A stretch of 64,000 bases of DNA, taken from the NCBI GenBank assembly GCA_946412245.1, contig CAMKGM010000003.1, positions 20,823-84,822 of the forward strand. Direction: 5' to 3'. Source of the stretch: an uncultured Bacteroidales bacterium (GTDB taxonomy: Bacteria; Bacteroidota; Bacteroidia; Bacteroidales; Muribaculaceae). This document shows positions 1-7,247 of the stretch, in pieces. The notes under the pieces were generated by a model. It did not search any database. It worked only from the letters and a program-made list of their open reading frames with translations, and had not been told where the DNA came from. The translations under genes and the position numbers were made by a program. The stretch's first letter is position 1; the number at the start of each line of letters is the position of its first letter.

Positions 1-633
1 CATGGTGTTGCCACGATAGGCAATGCGGTAGTCCATCAATATGTTTTCCTTCTCCACCTTACTGAAAGCTTTCCACTCGTCAGCTGTGAAGTCGTTGTTG
101 CCATTGGTGTGTGCAGGACAGTCCTTGGTACCGTTTTTCTCAAAATATTCCACGAGTTCCTCAATGGGGCGAGCCTTGTCGAGTTCAGTGTTATAATAAC
201 TCTTGAACATCTTCAGAAAAGCCCATTGCGTCCACTTGTAATATTTAGGGTCGCAGGTGCGCACCTCACGGTTCCAGTCATAACAGAAACCTATCTTATC
301 AAGTTGCTCACGATAGCGACCAATATTTTGGTTGGTGGTAATTTCAGGGTGCTGACCCGTCTGGATGGCATATTGCTCGGCGGGCAATCCATAGGCATCA
401 TAGCCCATGGGATGCAGCACATTAAAACCTTTCAACCTCTTGTAACGCGCATAGATGTCGCTGGCAATGTAGCCCAGCGGATGGCCCACATGCAATCCTG
501 CTCCCGAGGGGTAGGGGAACATGTCGAGGACATAGAATTTAGGTTTCGTGTGGTCAACTTCCACTTGATAGATTTTGTTTTCTCTCCAGTAGCGTTGCCA
601 CTTTTTCTCTATTTCTTTAAAATTATATTCCAT
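1..633 (-). CDS. leuS: Leucyl-tRNA synthetase, N-terminal part (cut by window edge)
   Basis: Class I aminoacyl-tRNA synthetase that charges tRNA-Leu in the cytoplasm. The reverse strand from 633 translates without interruption to the window edge (about 211 residues): [16 protein letters not shown] at the start, then [16 protein letters not shown] containing the HIGH-type ATP-binding signature, then the [19 protein letters not shown] segment typical of LeuRS. The editing domain, KMSKS loop and anticodon domain lie outside the window. The plus-strand reading frame across this stretch is a shadow. Identification is firm; the 3' end cannot be seen. Confidence 0.96.
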   Translation of the reverse strand, partial: MEYNFKEIEKKWQRYWRENKIYQVEVDHTKPKFYVLDMFPYPSGAGLHVGHPLGYIASDIYARYKRLKGFNVLHPMGYDAYGLPAEQYAIQTGQHPEITTNQNIGRYREQLDKIGFCYDWNREVRTCDPKYYKWTQWAFLKMFKSYYNTELDKARPIEELVEYFEKNGTKDCPAHTNGNNDFTADEWKAFSKVEKENILMDYRIAYRGNTM

Positions 634-656
634 TATTATGTGTTAATAAACTAATC

Positions 657-1256
657 TTATAACAATTTTTTCACTTCTTCCTCCACCAGTTTCATGTCGT
701 GAGTGGGCTCGAAGCGTTTCACCACGTTACCTTCCTTGTCAACCAGGAATTTGGTGAAGTTCCACTTGATATCACTCTTCTTGGCATAGTCGGGATCGGC
801 CTTCGACAGCATCTCATCGAGCAGTTTGCCCAGCTTGTCGTTCAAGTCAAATCCCTCAAATGTCTTCTGAGCTTTCAAGTAAGTGAACAAGGGACTCTCG
901 TTCTCGCCATTCACCTCAATCTTCTTGAACTGCGGGAACTCGGTGCCAAAATTCAAGGTGCAGAATTCGTGTATTTCCTCCTCGGTGCCTGGAGCCTGCT
1001 GGCCGAACTGGTTGCAAGGGAAATCAAGAATTTCAAGACCCTGATCCTTATAATCCTTATACATGGCTTCGAGTGCCTCATATTGCGGTGTAAAACCACA
1101 GCGCGTGGCGGTGTTCACAATGAGCAGTACCTTGCCTTTATATTCACTTAACGAAACTTCTTTTCCTTTACGGTCAACTACTGTGAAATCATATACATTC
1201 TGTGCCATAACTTCAATACTTAAAAGAATAAATAATAAACTGATGATCTTTTTCAT
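657..1256 (-). CDS. Secreted glutathione peroxidase family protein
   Basis: Thiol peroxidase of the GPx/BsaA family, 199 residues, likely reducing peroxides. A signal peptide (about residues 1-18, ending VMAQ) points to export. The catalytic Cys lies in NTATRCGFTPQYEALE, the Gln motif in FPCNQFGQQ, and the Trp-Asn pair in IKWNFTKFLVD, completing the usual Cys-Gln-Trp-Asn set; selenocysteine is not used. Its start codon overlaps the nadA stop by 4 bp, so the two are probably co-transcribed and translationally coupled. Bacteroidota GPx proteins normally use thioredoxin rather than glutathione; that is family knowledge, not visible here. Confidence 0.93.
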   Translation of the reverse strand: MKKIISLLFILLSIEVMAQNVYDFTVVDRKGKEVSLSEYKGKVLLIVNTATRCGFTPQYEALEAMYKDYKDQGLEILDFPCNQFGQQAPGTEEEIHEFCTLNFGTEFPQFKKIEVNGENESPLFTYLKAQKTFEGFDLNDKLGKLLDEMLSKADPDYAKKSDIKWNFTKFLVDKEGNVVKRFEPTHDMKLVEEEVKKLL

Positions 1257-2242
1257 TTGATAATGCCTAATTTTTTGGAAATATCCAGCATGCGCTTCAC
1301 GGGTTTGATGGCTTTCTTGGCCAGTTTTTCTTCAACCTCAATCTCGGGTGCAAGATACTTCAGCGAATTATAGAGTTTCTCGAGTGTAATCATCTTCATG
1401 AAGTTGCACTCGTTGCAAGCACAGGTGCCGTCTTCGGGCGGAGCGGGAATGAAGGTCTTCTCAGGGCACTTCTTCTGCATCTGAATCAGAATGCCGCTCT
1501 CGGTGCACACAATGAACTTCTTCGACTCATTCTTCACTGCATAGTTGAGCAGTGCCTGGGTCGATCCAATCTTGTCGGCTATGAGTCTGATGGGCTTCGG
1601 GCACTCGGGGTGCACCAGCACTTTGGCATCTTCGTTCTCCTCCTTGAGTTTCATAATTTTCTCTATCGAGAACTGCTCATGCACATGGCAGGCACCGTCC
1701 CACACCTTCATCTGGCGGCCGGTGATACTGTTAATATAGTTACCCAGATTACGGTCAGGACCAAAGATGATTTTCTCATCCTCAGGCAGACTGTCAACAA
1801 TCTGCTTGGCATTCGACGAGGTCACCACCACATCGGTCAGTGCCTTCACGGCAGCAGTGGTGTTCACATAACTTACCACAGTGTGACCGGGATTCTCCTT
1901 GATGAACTGCTTGAATTCATCGGCCGGGCAGCTGTCGGCAAGCGAGCAGCCGGCACTCAGGTCGGGCACTATCACCGTCTTTTCAGGACACAAAATCTTC
2001 GCGGTCTCGCCCATGAAGTGAACACCGCACAAGATAATCACCGGTTCCTCTACCTTGGCGGCCAACTGCGCCAGTGCCAGGCTATCGCCTATATAGTCGG
2101 CCAACTCCTGTATTTCTTCACGCTGATAGTAGTGGGCCATAATCACCGCGTTCTTCTCTTTCTTCAGTCGCAGTATTTCCTGTTTCAGGTCAATGCCATC
2201 GGGAATGGGCGCATCGACGTACCCTTTTTCGACATTCATCAT
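1253..2242 (-). CDS. nadA: Quinolinate synthase A
   Basis: Condenses iminoaspartate with dihydroxyacetone phosphate to quinolinate in NAD synthesis. At 329 residues it has the usual length. The three cysteines that hold the 4Fe-4S cluster can be placed: CGVHFMGETAKIL near residue 92, CTESGILIQM near 245, and GTCACNECNFMKM near 271. Other family stretches are AHYYQREEIQ near the start and HPECPKPI. Two consecutive ATG codons can start it (2242 or 2239). nadB and nadC are not in the window. Upstream lies an unusually long AT-rich divergent spacer. Confidence 0.96.
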   Translation of the reverse strand: MMNVEKGYVDAPIPDGIDLKQEILRLKKEKNAVIMAHYYQREEIQELADYIGDSLALAQLAAKVEEPVIILCGVHFMGETAKILCPEKTVIVPDLSAGCSLADSCPADEFKQFIKENPGHTVVSYVNTTAAVKALTDVVVTSSNAKQIVDSLPEDEKIIFGPDRNLGNYINSITGRQMKVWDGACHVHEQFSIEKIMKLKEENEDAKVLVHPECPKPIRLIADKIGSTQALLNYAVKNESKKFIVCTESGILIQMQKKCPEKTFIPAPPEDGTCACNECNFMKMITLEKLYNSLKYLAPEIEVEEKLAKKAIKPVKRMLDISKKLGIIK

Positions 2243-2246
2243 ATTA

Positions 2247-2650
2247 TATATTTTAATTTTAAATTTTTAATTAATAAAGTTTTGATGATGATAGGCTGTT
2301 AATTCTGATGATAACTTTTTTGCGCTTCAGCACCATGTGAGGTGGTTGATTATAACTTATCAAGTTATTAAATGGCTTATTGACAACCTTGCTTTTTGAT
2401 AATAAGCACATTCAGTTATTTATTAACACCTTGTCAACAAAGTGCAAAGTTAATAAATTATTCACTTTCACACGATGAAAAGTGATGAAAAATGTGATAA
2501 AAACCCTTTCAAACATTTTTGCTATCTTTTTTTGTCATCCAAAAAACATGTATAAGCCACCACGATTTTCAAAAGTCAAGTTTTTTCATCATTTTTTTTC
2601 GTTAAGTTATCAACGGTTTTCAACACGGTTATTAACAAATTGCTTCGAAG
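2247..2650. other. Candidate replication origin (oriC-like AT-rich spacer)
   Basis: The spacer between divergent nadA and the SpoU-type methylase is about 460 bp and strongly AT-rich, with long T runs near 2525-2535 and 2581-2600. It holds 9-mers resembling DnaA boxes with A at position 6: TTGTCAACA (2431), TTATCAACG (2607), TTTTCAACA (about 2617) and TTATTAACA (about 2629), the last three in a row at 10-12 bp spacing on one strand. A GTGATGAAAA-type repeat lies near 2474-2500. A parS match lies 18 kb away. Each box differs from the E. coli consensus TTATCCACA by two bases, so this is a candidate only; it could be merely a regulatory spacer. Confidence 0.4.
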
Positions 2651-2651
2651 G

Positions 2652-2683
2652 ATTGATTTTGTCGCTTTTCCTGTGTAATTTTG
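2652..2683 (+). promoter_or_regulatory. Bacteroidota-type promoter for the SpoU methylase gene
   Basis: TTG at 2653-2655, 20 bp spacer, TAATTTTG at 2676-2683. It predicts a transcript starting near 2688, which excludes the far-upstream in-frame ATG at 2482 and supports translation from 2707. Confidence 0.65.
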
Positions 2684-2706
2684 CAAAGCAAAATTGCTCT
2701 TGTCCG

Positions 2707-3240
2707 ATGAAAAAGAAATCAATGATAGATTTGCATCGCATCGATGTAGATGAATTTAAAAAAGTACAAAAACTACCGGTGGTGGTGGTGCTTGACGATG
2801 TGCGCAGCGAGATGAATGTGGGTAGCATTTTCCGCACTGCCGACGCTTTTCTGGTCGAGAAAATCATGTTGTGTGGCATCACCTCCACACCTCCACAGCC
2901 CGAAATTCACAAGACTGCTCTCGGCGCCGAAGACAGTGTTGAATGGCAATATTATAAAGATGTGAACGACGCAATCACGCAACTCAAAGCCCAGAGTTAC
3001 ACCATCTGCAGCATCGAGCAGGTGCATGGCAGCATCAGCCTGGAGCAGTTTAAAGTTTCAGCCGGTGGCAAGTATGCCATAATTTTTGGCAACGAGGTGA
3101 AAGGCGTCAGTCAAGCCGCTGTTGATGCCAGCGACTGCTGCATCGAGATTCCACAGCGCGGCACCAAGCACTCCCTCAATGTCGCCAACTCCGCCGCCAT
3201 CACCCTTTGGCACTTCTTCTCCCACCACATTTTCTCATAA
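2707..3240 (+). CDS. SpoU/TrmH family RNA 2'-O-methyltransferase
   Basis: SPOUT-class methylase of 177 residues acting on a ribose of tRNA or rRNA. Visible family motifs: motif 1 DDVRSEMNVGSIFRTADAF (about residues 30-48), motif 2 KYAIIFGNEVKGVS, and motif 3 CCIEIPQRGTKHSLNVANS, which together form the knotted SAM site. The frame is open back to 2482, but the promoter at 2652-2683 and the first family-like residues favour ATG 2707 (ATG 2722 also possible). The specific RNA target cannot be read from the sequence. Confidence 0.9.
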   Translation: MKKKSMIDLHRIDVDEFKKVQKLPVVVVLDDVRSEMNVGSIFRTADAFLVEKIMLCGITSTPPQPEIHKTALGAEDSVEWQYYKDVNDAITQLKAQSYTICSIEQVHGSISLEQFKVSAGGKYAIIFGNEVKGVSQAAVDASDCCIEIPQRGTKHSLNVANSAAITLWHFFSHHIFS

Positions 3241-3281
3241 TTTATCTATTTTCTCTATTCTATTATCACTTTATCATTGTC

Positions 3282-3761
3282 TTATCGGTGGTCAGGACCA
3301 GGTGGTACATCTTCGGGGTAAAAGACTTCAACTCCTTTATTAATCATCTCTTTTGTGGGAGGGTAGTAAATATGCTTATTGATATCAACAATTCTACCAG
3401 AATTAAACACATATTCCACTAAATATTTTTTTCCATAAAGCGAATCAACTCCATAGCGGTTAACCGTGTCCTTTTTATAAATTAGAATATGTTCAGGCCC
3501 TTCTGTCTTAATTACATAATCAAAGGTGGTATTAAATGCACAGTCCACTTCATATAAAAACGTGTCGGGTGGAATAATCTTTCCATATTTGCTGTGTGTT
3601 GCCAAAAAAGCATCACCGTAATCACTACCAGAGTTTCCAGAAACAACCCATAAAGTGTCTGTAGATTTGTTCCTGATGCTAATTGTTTGCCAATAATCAC
3701 ACCCAGTATTCATTATCGAAAACATTATTGAAACTATTAGCAAATAAACCAATTTTCTCAT
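3282..3761 (-). CDS. Small lipoprotein, possible immunity protein
   Basis: Unrecognised 159-residue protein. Residues 1-19 form a signal peptide ending in a lipobox-like MNTGC, so it is probably lipidated at Cys20 and anchored in an envelope membrane. The mature part contains TISIRNKSTDTLWVV and many aromatic residues; no catalytic motif is visible. Its ATG follows, by only two bases, the stop of a decayed reading frame (3764-3898), the same stop-TT-ATG junction as in the neighbouring lipoprotein gene. That repeated junction suggests two cassettes of displaced gene tip plus lipoprotein, as in toxin/immunity arrays. This role is inferred. Confidence 0.7.
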   Translation of the reverse strand: MRKLVYLLIVSIMFSIMNTGCDYWQTISIRNKSTDTLWVVSGNSGSDYGDAFLATHSKYGKIIPPDTFLYEVDCAFNTTFDYVIKTEGPEHILIYKKDTVNRYGVDSLYGKKYLVEYVFNSGRIVDINKHIYYPPTKEMINKGVEVFYPEDVPPGPDHR

Positions 3762-3763
3762 AA

Positions 3764-3898
3764 TTATTTTAATTTTAAGTGGTTTGACAAATAATCTTTG
3801 TAGATAGGGTAACGATACTCAAACCGGGTCCAATCTATTCCATAATTATTACCGAAGTAAATGGCAGCCCGAGTTGATGCATCCTTTATTGTTTCTTT
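3764..3898 (-). pseudogene. Orphan 3' end of a larger gene (tail A)
   Basis: An open frame without a start codon begins just after a TAA and runs into a stop two bases before the next lipoprotein gene. It encodes ETIKDASTRAAIYFGNNYG, then IDWTRFEYRYPIYKDYL, then SNHLKLK. The C-terminal part matches residue for residue the decayed frame at 4398-4547. The frame begins at a run of eight T on the plus strand (about 3896-3903) inside the end of the upstream lipoprotein gene; one extra base in that run would fuse the two frames, so either a homopolymer frameshift or a truncated remnant is possible. Function of the parent gene is unknown. Confidence 0.6.
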
Positions 3899-4395
3899 TT
3901 TTTACGACCTAATTCTATTTTAGACGAAGGAATATCAAACCAGAACACAGTGTAGTCAGGTTGTTCGGGAAAATGATTGACAGTTATCGTTACTCGCCTA
4001 TCTTCCAGTGCATGTAAATAACTGAACGTCAACCCAACTTCAGTTGTGTCACACATCTGAATAGCAGAAGGTGCCTTGTCAATTAAGAATTTCTTATTGA
4101 CTCTAATATCAAATGGAATTGTATCACCCATTGAGCTCGTAACCAATATATTTTCAGTATTTAATGTAAGATTCTTGCCACTATCAACATCAACTTTAAA
4201 ACTAAACCAACTGCAATCAGCCTGATTCTTTGCAAGGGCATATTTAAAGCCATAACACTCATGATTTGCAATAAATTGCACATCTTCGTTAGTTGAGAAA
4301 CTTGTCACTTCAGTTTTCACAGAATCACTGAAACATTCACATGAGTTGAAAGCTAATGCGGCAGTGCATATTATAATATAGAACAAACTCTTCAT
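3886..4395 (-). CDS. Small lipoprotein, possible immunity protein
   Basis: Unrecognised protein of about 169 residues. Signal peptide MKSLFYIIICTAALAFNSC with a lipobox ending at Cys19. The body reads as a beta-rich domain; no catalytic motif is seen. I start it at 4395 rather than at the ATG two codons upstream (4401), because 4395 reproduces the stop-TT-ATG junction of the paralogous arrangement at 3761. It ends in GRKKKKQ on an A run where a single-base insertion would extend it by about 43 residues into tail A. A promoter for this group lies at 4584-4614. Confidence 0.65.
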   Translation of the reverse strand: MKSLFYIIICTAALAFNSCECFSDSVKTEVTSFSTNEDVQFIANHECYGFKYALAKNQADCSWFSFKVDVDSGKNLTLNTENILVTSSMGDTIPFDIRVNKKFLIDKAPSAIQMCDTTEVGLTFSYLHALEDRRVTITVNHFPEQPDYTVFWFDIPSSKIELGRKKKKQ

Positions 4396-4397
4396 AA

Positions 4398-4547
4398 TCA
4401 TTTCAATTTTAAATTATTCGACAAATACTGTTTGTAAACGGGCTAGTCATATTCAAAGGAAGTTCAATCAACCTTATATTTGTTACCAAAGTTTCCTGCC
4501 ACGCGTGGCAGGAACATATTCCGATATTTATATTCGCATAGGCTCAT
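4398..4547 (-). pseudogene. Decayed gene end (tail B), paralogue of tail A
   Basis: Begins MSLCEYKYRNMFLPRVAGN, then FGNKYKVD, stop, TSFEYD, stop, PVYKQYLSNNLKLK, stop. Aligned with tail A (FGNNYGIDWTRFEYRYPIYK), the two internal stops replace Trp and Tyr, so this copy is broken. It ends two bases before the lipoprotein start at 4395. A good promoter lies just upstream, which would express only a 27-residue peptide before the first stop, or serve the lipoprotein gene behind it. Confidence 0.6.
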
Positions 4548-4583
4548 GATGGCAAAAGTCAGCTAACCAATTATTGTTCAACG

Positions 4584-4614
4584 CAAATTTATAAATAATA
4601 AAAGAACACACCAA
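4584..4614 (-). promoter_or_regulatory. Bacteroidota-type promoter upstream of tail B and the lipoprotein genes
   Basis: On the minus strand TTG (4614-4612), 20 bp spacer, TAAATTTG (4591-4584). It probably drives the leader through 4547 and the lipoprotein genes at 4395 and 3761. Confidence 0.6.
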
Positions 4615-4847
4615 ATTTATGAGTTCATTTAACACTCTGTAATCTGCTGACAATCAACAAAAGGCATTTTTCTTCAATACATCCTGGTTTTTGTTGGTAA
4701 AAAAGCGCCCCAATTTGTGTCCGGAGATTATTTGTTGAAACATTGCCACATAAAAAAATATTGTTGTCCGATAAAAGATTTTAGACACAATGCAATCCAC
4801 TATGCCTGAGTTGTTTAAATGTTTTTTAAAATATTGAGCTTACTATG
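4615..4847. other. Non-coding stretch without recognised content
   Basis: AT-rich sequence with no supported reading frame, no hairpin of note and no promoter that I can assign. It separates the lipoprotein promoter from the first triple-hairpin repeat. Confidence 0.5.
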
Positions 4848-4951
4848 AAGCCCGTCAGGGCTGGGTAGATAATAGGCAGGTGGTGGAGCGAAGCGCAACC
4901 CCTGTTTTAAGGTGATATTCAATATAATTAGCCCCATCAGGGGCGACAGAT
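4848..4951 (+). repeat. Triple-hairpin dispersed repeat R1, copy a
   Basis: About 104 bp made of three palindromes: AGCCC-GTCA-GGGCT at the start, a larger central stem bounded by CAGG and CCTG enclosing GC-GAA-GC, and GCCCC-ATCA-GGGGC before GACAGA. The same order recurs inverted at 4971-5076 and direct at 8346-8450, with stem bases changed in pairs. Probably a REP/MITE-like element; no coding capacity. Confidence 0.8.
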
Positions 4952-4970
4952 AAAAAACTTGATTCACATT

Positions 4971-5076
4971 CTGCCGTCCCTACGGGACTAATGTTGTATA
5001 TGCCTAACTGACAGGGGTTCTCGCCTGCGGCTTTACCCCTGCCTAGGTTCTTGACAGTCCTAACGGACTTTTAATC
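4971..5076 (-). repeat. Triple-hairpin dispersed repeat R1, copy b (inverted)
   Basis: On the minus strand: AGTCC-GTTA-GGACT, then a stem between CAGGGGT and ACCCCTG enclosing GCC-GCA-GGC, then GTCCC-GTA-GGGAC. Placed tail to tail with copy a, about 20 bp apart, forming a larger palindrome. Diverged from the other copies mostly at paired positions. Confidence 0.75.
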
Positions 5077-5090
5077 GGACACTAATAATA

Positions 5091-5182
5091 AAAAAATAAC
5101 CGCGCACCGCGCGGCTTTTTGTAGCTCCTTTTCGTGCTTTTTGCGAGAGAAAACATCGGCACCGAGGGGATATACCATCAAA
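5091..5182 (+). repeat. Dispersed repeat R2, copy a, with terminator-like hairpin
   Basis: About 92 bp nearly identical to 6884-6977. It contains CCGCGC-ACC-GCGCGG followed by CTTTTTG, which could terminate plus-strand transcripts, then GTGCTTTTTGCGAGAG and GAGGGGATATACCATC. In this copy CACCGAG is answered downstream by CTCGGTG (about 5192), extending the fold. No reading frame. Confidence 0.75.
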
Positions 5183-5261
5183 AAGCAGCACCTCTCGGTG
5201 TCCAGGGATATAATGAGGGCCAGTATCGCCAGCCACCAAAGTTCAGATGCATGATTGATGA

Positions 5262-5795
5262 CTACTCTACACTTGGGTAATTATACCAGATGTAACGCTG
5301 CATCAGGGTGGCTGTGTCAAATCCCTTCATTTCTGTCTGCGCTTTGCAGTCAACCACAAGATTGCCTTGGTAGATGGCCACCACCTTCACATTCCAGCCA
5401 CGGTAGCCGGCATTCCTTTCAATGCTGATGACTCTGTCCTTGACTGAAAATGTGCTATTGCTTACATCAGAATCATAACTGCATGTGCCGTCTTCATGAA
5501 ACACTATTGACTCAAAATATGCATCATCACCTTTCCTACTTCTTGTGAAATAATTGCTTGCATGATTTTTGTCATAGTATATCCAGTTATTGCCATTGTA
5601 AACAACCCACATTCCACTACATAGTTTTGACATGATTTCATCATCGCTCACCTGGGTCTGGGCTGGGTATTTTTTTCCATGCTCAAGAAATATAAAGCCA
5701 TCTGAATCTACTGGCTCATCGTCACTGCATGATGACAACAAAGGGGCCAGCAGAAAAACTTGCAATAAAAAAATAAATAACTCTTTCATATCCAA
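5262..5795 (-). CDS. Hypothetical lipoprotein
   Basis: Unrecognised protein of 177 residues with a long hydrophobic signal segment and a lipobox ending LSSCS (Cys at about residue 23), followed by an acidic linker DDEPVDSD. The rest looks like a small beta-barrel: repeated turns such as VVYNGNNWIYYD and FHEDGTCSYDSD, the pattern of lipocalin-like Bacteroidota lipoproteins, though this is only a resemblance. Its start lies 4 bp after the stop of the lipoprotein gene upstream, so they form one transcription unit. It could act as an envelope-associated immunity or sensor protein; nothing in the sequence decides. Confidence 0.75.
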   Translation of the reverse strand: MDMKELFIFLLQVFLLAPLLSSCSDDEPVDSDGFIFLEHGKKYPAQTQVSDDEIMSKLCSGMWVVYNGNNWIYYDKNHASNYFTRSRKGDDAYFESIVFHEDGTCSYDSDVSNSTFSVKDRVISIERNAGYRGWNVKVVAIYQGNLVVDCKAQTEMKGFDTATLMQRYIWYNYPSVE

Positions 5796-5799
5796 TGCT

Positions 5800-6231
5800 T
5801 TATATAGGTTTTACTCTACAGTTAAAATAATTATATGGTGGCATATCAGCCAGAATCACATGAAAACGATAAGTGTCTACCTCATATTTCAGAATGCGAA
5901 ATGCGATAGTTTTACCAACAGGTAATTCAATTCCATCAAAGTCGCTTCTTTCAAAAAAGATGTAAGAACGCACATCAGGTGCACCCTTCGACCATGCATT
6001 ATTTGGAGCTGCTTTAATCTGGCACCAGACGCCATCATATCCGTCATTGTCGGGATATGACAGGTCAAGTATCTCGCCTTTATAGATACCATCAACAGGG
6101 CATTTCTTTAGATTGTTGAAAACACCGGGTTCTGTTTGCTCTGGTTCGTCTTCTGCATTGCTGGAACATGCCCCTGAGGAGAGCATCATGGCTGACATGA
6201 GCATAAATAAATAAACATAAAACTTTTTCAT
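5800..6231 (-). CDS. Hypothetical lipoprotein
   Basis: Unrecognised protein of 143 residues. Signal peptide with lipobox SSGAC at about residues 18-22, then the acidic stretch NAEDEPEQTEPG and a compact beta-rich domain (VDGIYKGEILDLSY, VRSYIFFERSDFDGIELPVGKTIAF) with two Cys residues that could pair. First gene of a two-gene unit with the lipoprotein that begins 4 bp downstream. No close family recognised. Confidence 0.75.
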   Translation of the reverse strand: MKKFYVYLFMLMSAMMLSSGACSSNAEDEPEQTEPGVFNNLKKCPVDGIYKGEILDLSYPDNDGYDGVWCQIKAAPNNAWSKGAPDVRSYIFFERSDFDGIELPVGKTIAFRILKYEVDTYRFHVILADMPPYNYFNCRVKPI

Positions 6232-6286
6232 ATATTTTCTGAATTAAATGTTTAACATTGCTGGTTATTAGAAATCTTAGGTGGTT

Positions 6287-6658
6287 TTACGCTCGCTTTG
6301 AAGCAAAACATCGAGGTTTTCGTTCGTGTTCATCTTTTCTTGGGGTATCCTTGTTTTGTTGTTCGACACGGTACGGATGTTCGTATAGTCCATGCAGAGC
6401 ATGATCACCTATTGAAGTAACTGAATAAGTTTTACCATTATAAGAAACAGTTGAAGGTATTGTCAGAGTGCCACCAAGAGAGATATAGGCATTCTCATTT
6501 GTTACCGAAGGGCGTTGTTCATAAGTTAAGGTTACACTTGTGCTGTCTTCATTGATGTTATAGGCGAGGCCATCGACCATAAAGTCGTAGGCTGTGGCAT
6601 TAATCCCCGTCAAAAGCATTAATAGCAGGCTTGAGAGTTTAATGATACTAGTTTTCAT
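6287..6658 (-). pseudogene. Truncated BspA-like leucine-rich-repeat surface protein
   Basis: Starts MKTSIIKLSSLLLMLLTG, a signal peptide, then the N-terminal domain common in BspA-like proteins (YDFMVDGLAYNINEDST) and the beginning of a first LRR_5 repeat, GKTYSVTSIGDHAL. The repeat breaks off and is followed by a short basic tail ending KPRCFASKRA that does not resemble the family; intact proteins continue with many repeats. The longer frame starts at 6694, but the promoter at 6692-6722 overlaps that ATG, so 6658 is the real start. Probably non-functional as a surface protein. Confidence 0.65.
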
Positions 6659-6691
6659 GATTCCTATTATTATTGTTGGTTCTTCAGGTTG

Positions 6692-6722
6692 CAAATATAG
6701 TACATATTTTAATGATTTGCAA
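6692..6722 (-). promoter_or_regulatory. Bacteroidota-type promoter of the BspA-like remnant
   Basis: Minus strand TTG (6722-6720), 20 bp spacer, TATATTTG (6699-6692). It decides the start at 6658. Confidence 0.7.
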
Positions 6723-6883
6723 GAATTACCCCCCCCATTTGTTAAAAAACATTAAACCATAGTTCAACTTCACCAAACATGCGCATATTGCGATTACCAT
6801 CGCCACCCGCCCCATAATCTCCTATCTTTGCCCTCACAATTTTCCATCCAATGTTCTTTGACATTATTCTTTAGACGAAACTA
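6723..6883. other. Non-coding stretch
   Basis: Contains a run of eight C at 6729-6736 and the string CCTATCTTTGCCCTCAC near 6821-6837, repeated near 7033-7049. Its TATCTTTG core resembles a -7 box, but no -33 TTG stands at the right distance and no gene follows. Nothing else is recognised. Confidence 0.4.
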
Positions 6884-6977
6884 CATAAAAAACTCCGCGC
6901 ACCGCGCGGCTTTTTGGAGCTCCTTTTTGTGCTTTTTGCGAGAGAAAACATCGACGCCGAGGGGATATACCATCAAA
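6884..6977 (+). repeat. Dispersed repeat R2, copy b
   Basis: Second copy of the ~92 bp element at 5091-5182, same orientation, differing at only a few positions. Carries the same CCGCGC-ACC-GCGCGG plus T-run hairpin, here followed by the palindrome GGAGCTCC. The two copies bracket the lipoprotein and BspA-like genes (5.26-6.66 kb). Confidence 0.75.
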
Positions 6978-7247
6978 TACTCGTTTACTATTCCACTAAA
7001 CTGTGTTATCACCATTCTCACTGCCCTCTCAATCCCCTATCTTTGCCCTCACGCCCACCCGCGCAAAGCGCTCTTTGATATATTGCTCCCTCCCCCACAA
7101 ATAACAGAATGCGGTATGAAATGACTCAATTGCAAATCAATGTTTGCTGGTGATGATCTTAAGAGAAAAAGGAACGATGAAGGCGTCGTGATTATTGTAC
7201 GCCTCAAGTCCGTATGGGTTGTCGTGAATTTTGTGCGGCTCAAGTTC

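Noticed and set aside
109..654. Open frame of 181 codons on the plus strand at the window start
   Set aside because: It lies antisense to an uninterrupted leuS coding sequence with all family motifs; codon pattern belongs to the minus strand.
2482..2706. N-terminal extension of the SpoU methylase frame
   Set aside because: It precedes a good promoter at 2652-2683, runs through the AT-rich spacer and has no resemblance to the family.
6821..7049. Twin strings CCTATCTTTGCCCTCAC as promoters
   Set aside because: The TATCTTTG core fits a -7 box, but neither copy has a TTG at 19-21 bp and no coding frame follows; kept only as a note on the spacer.
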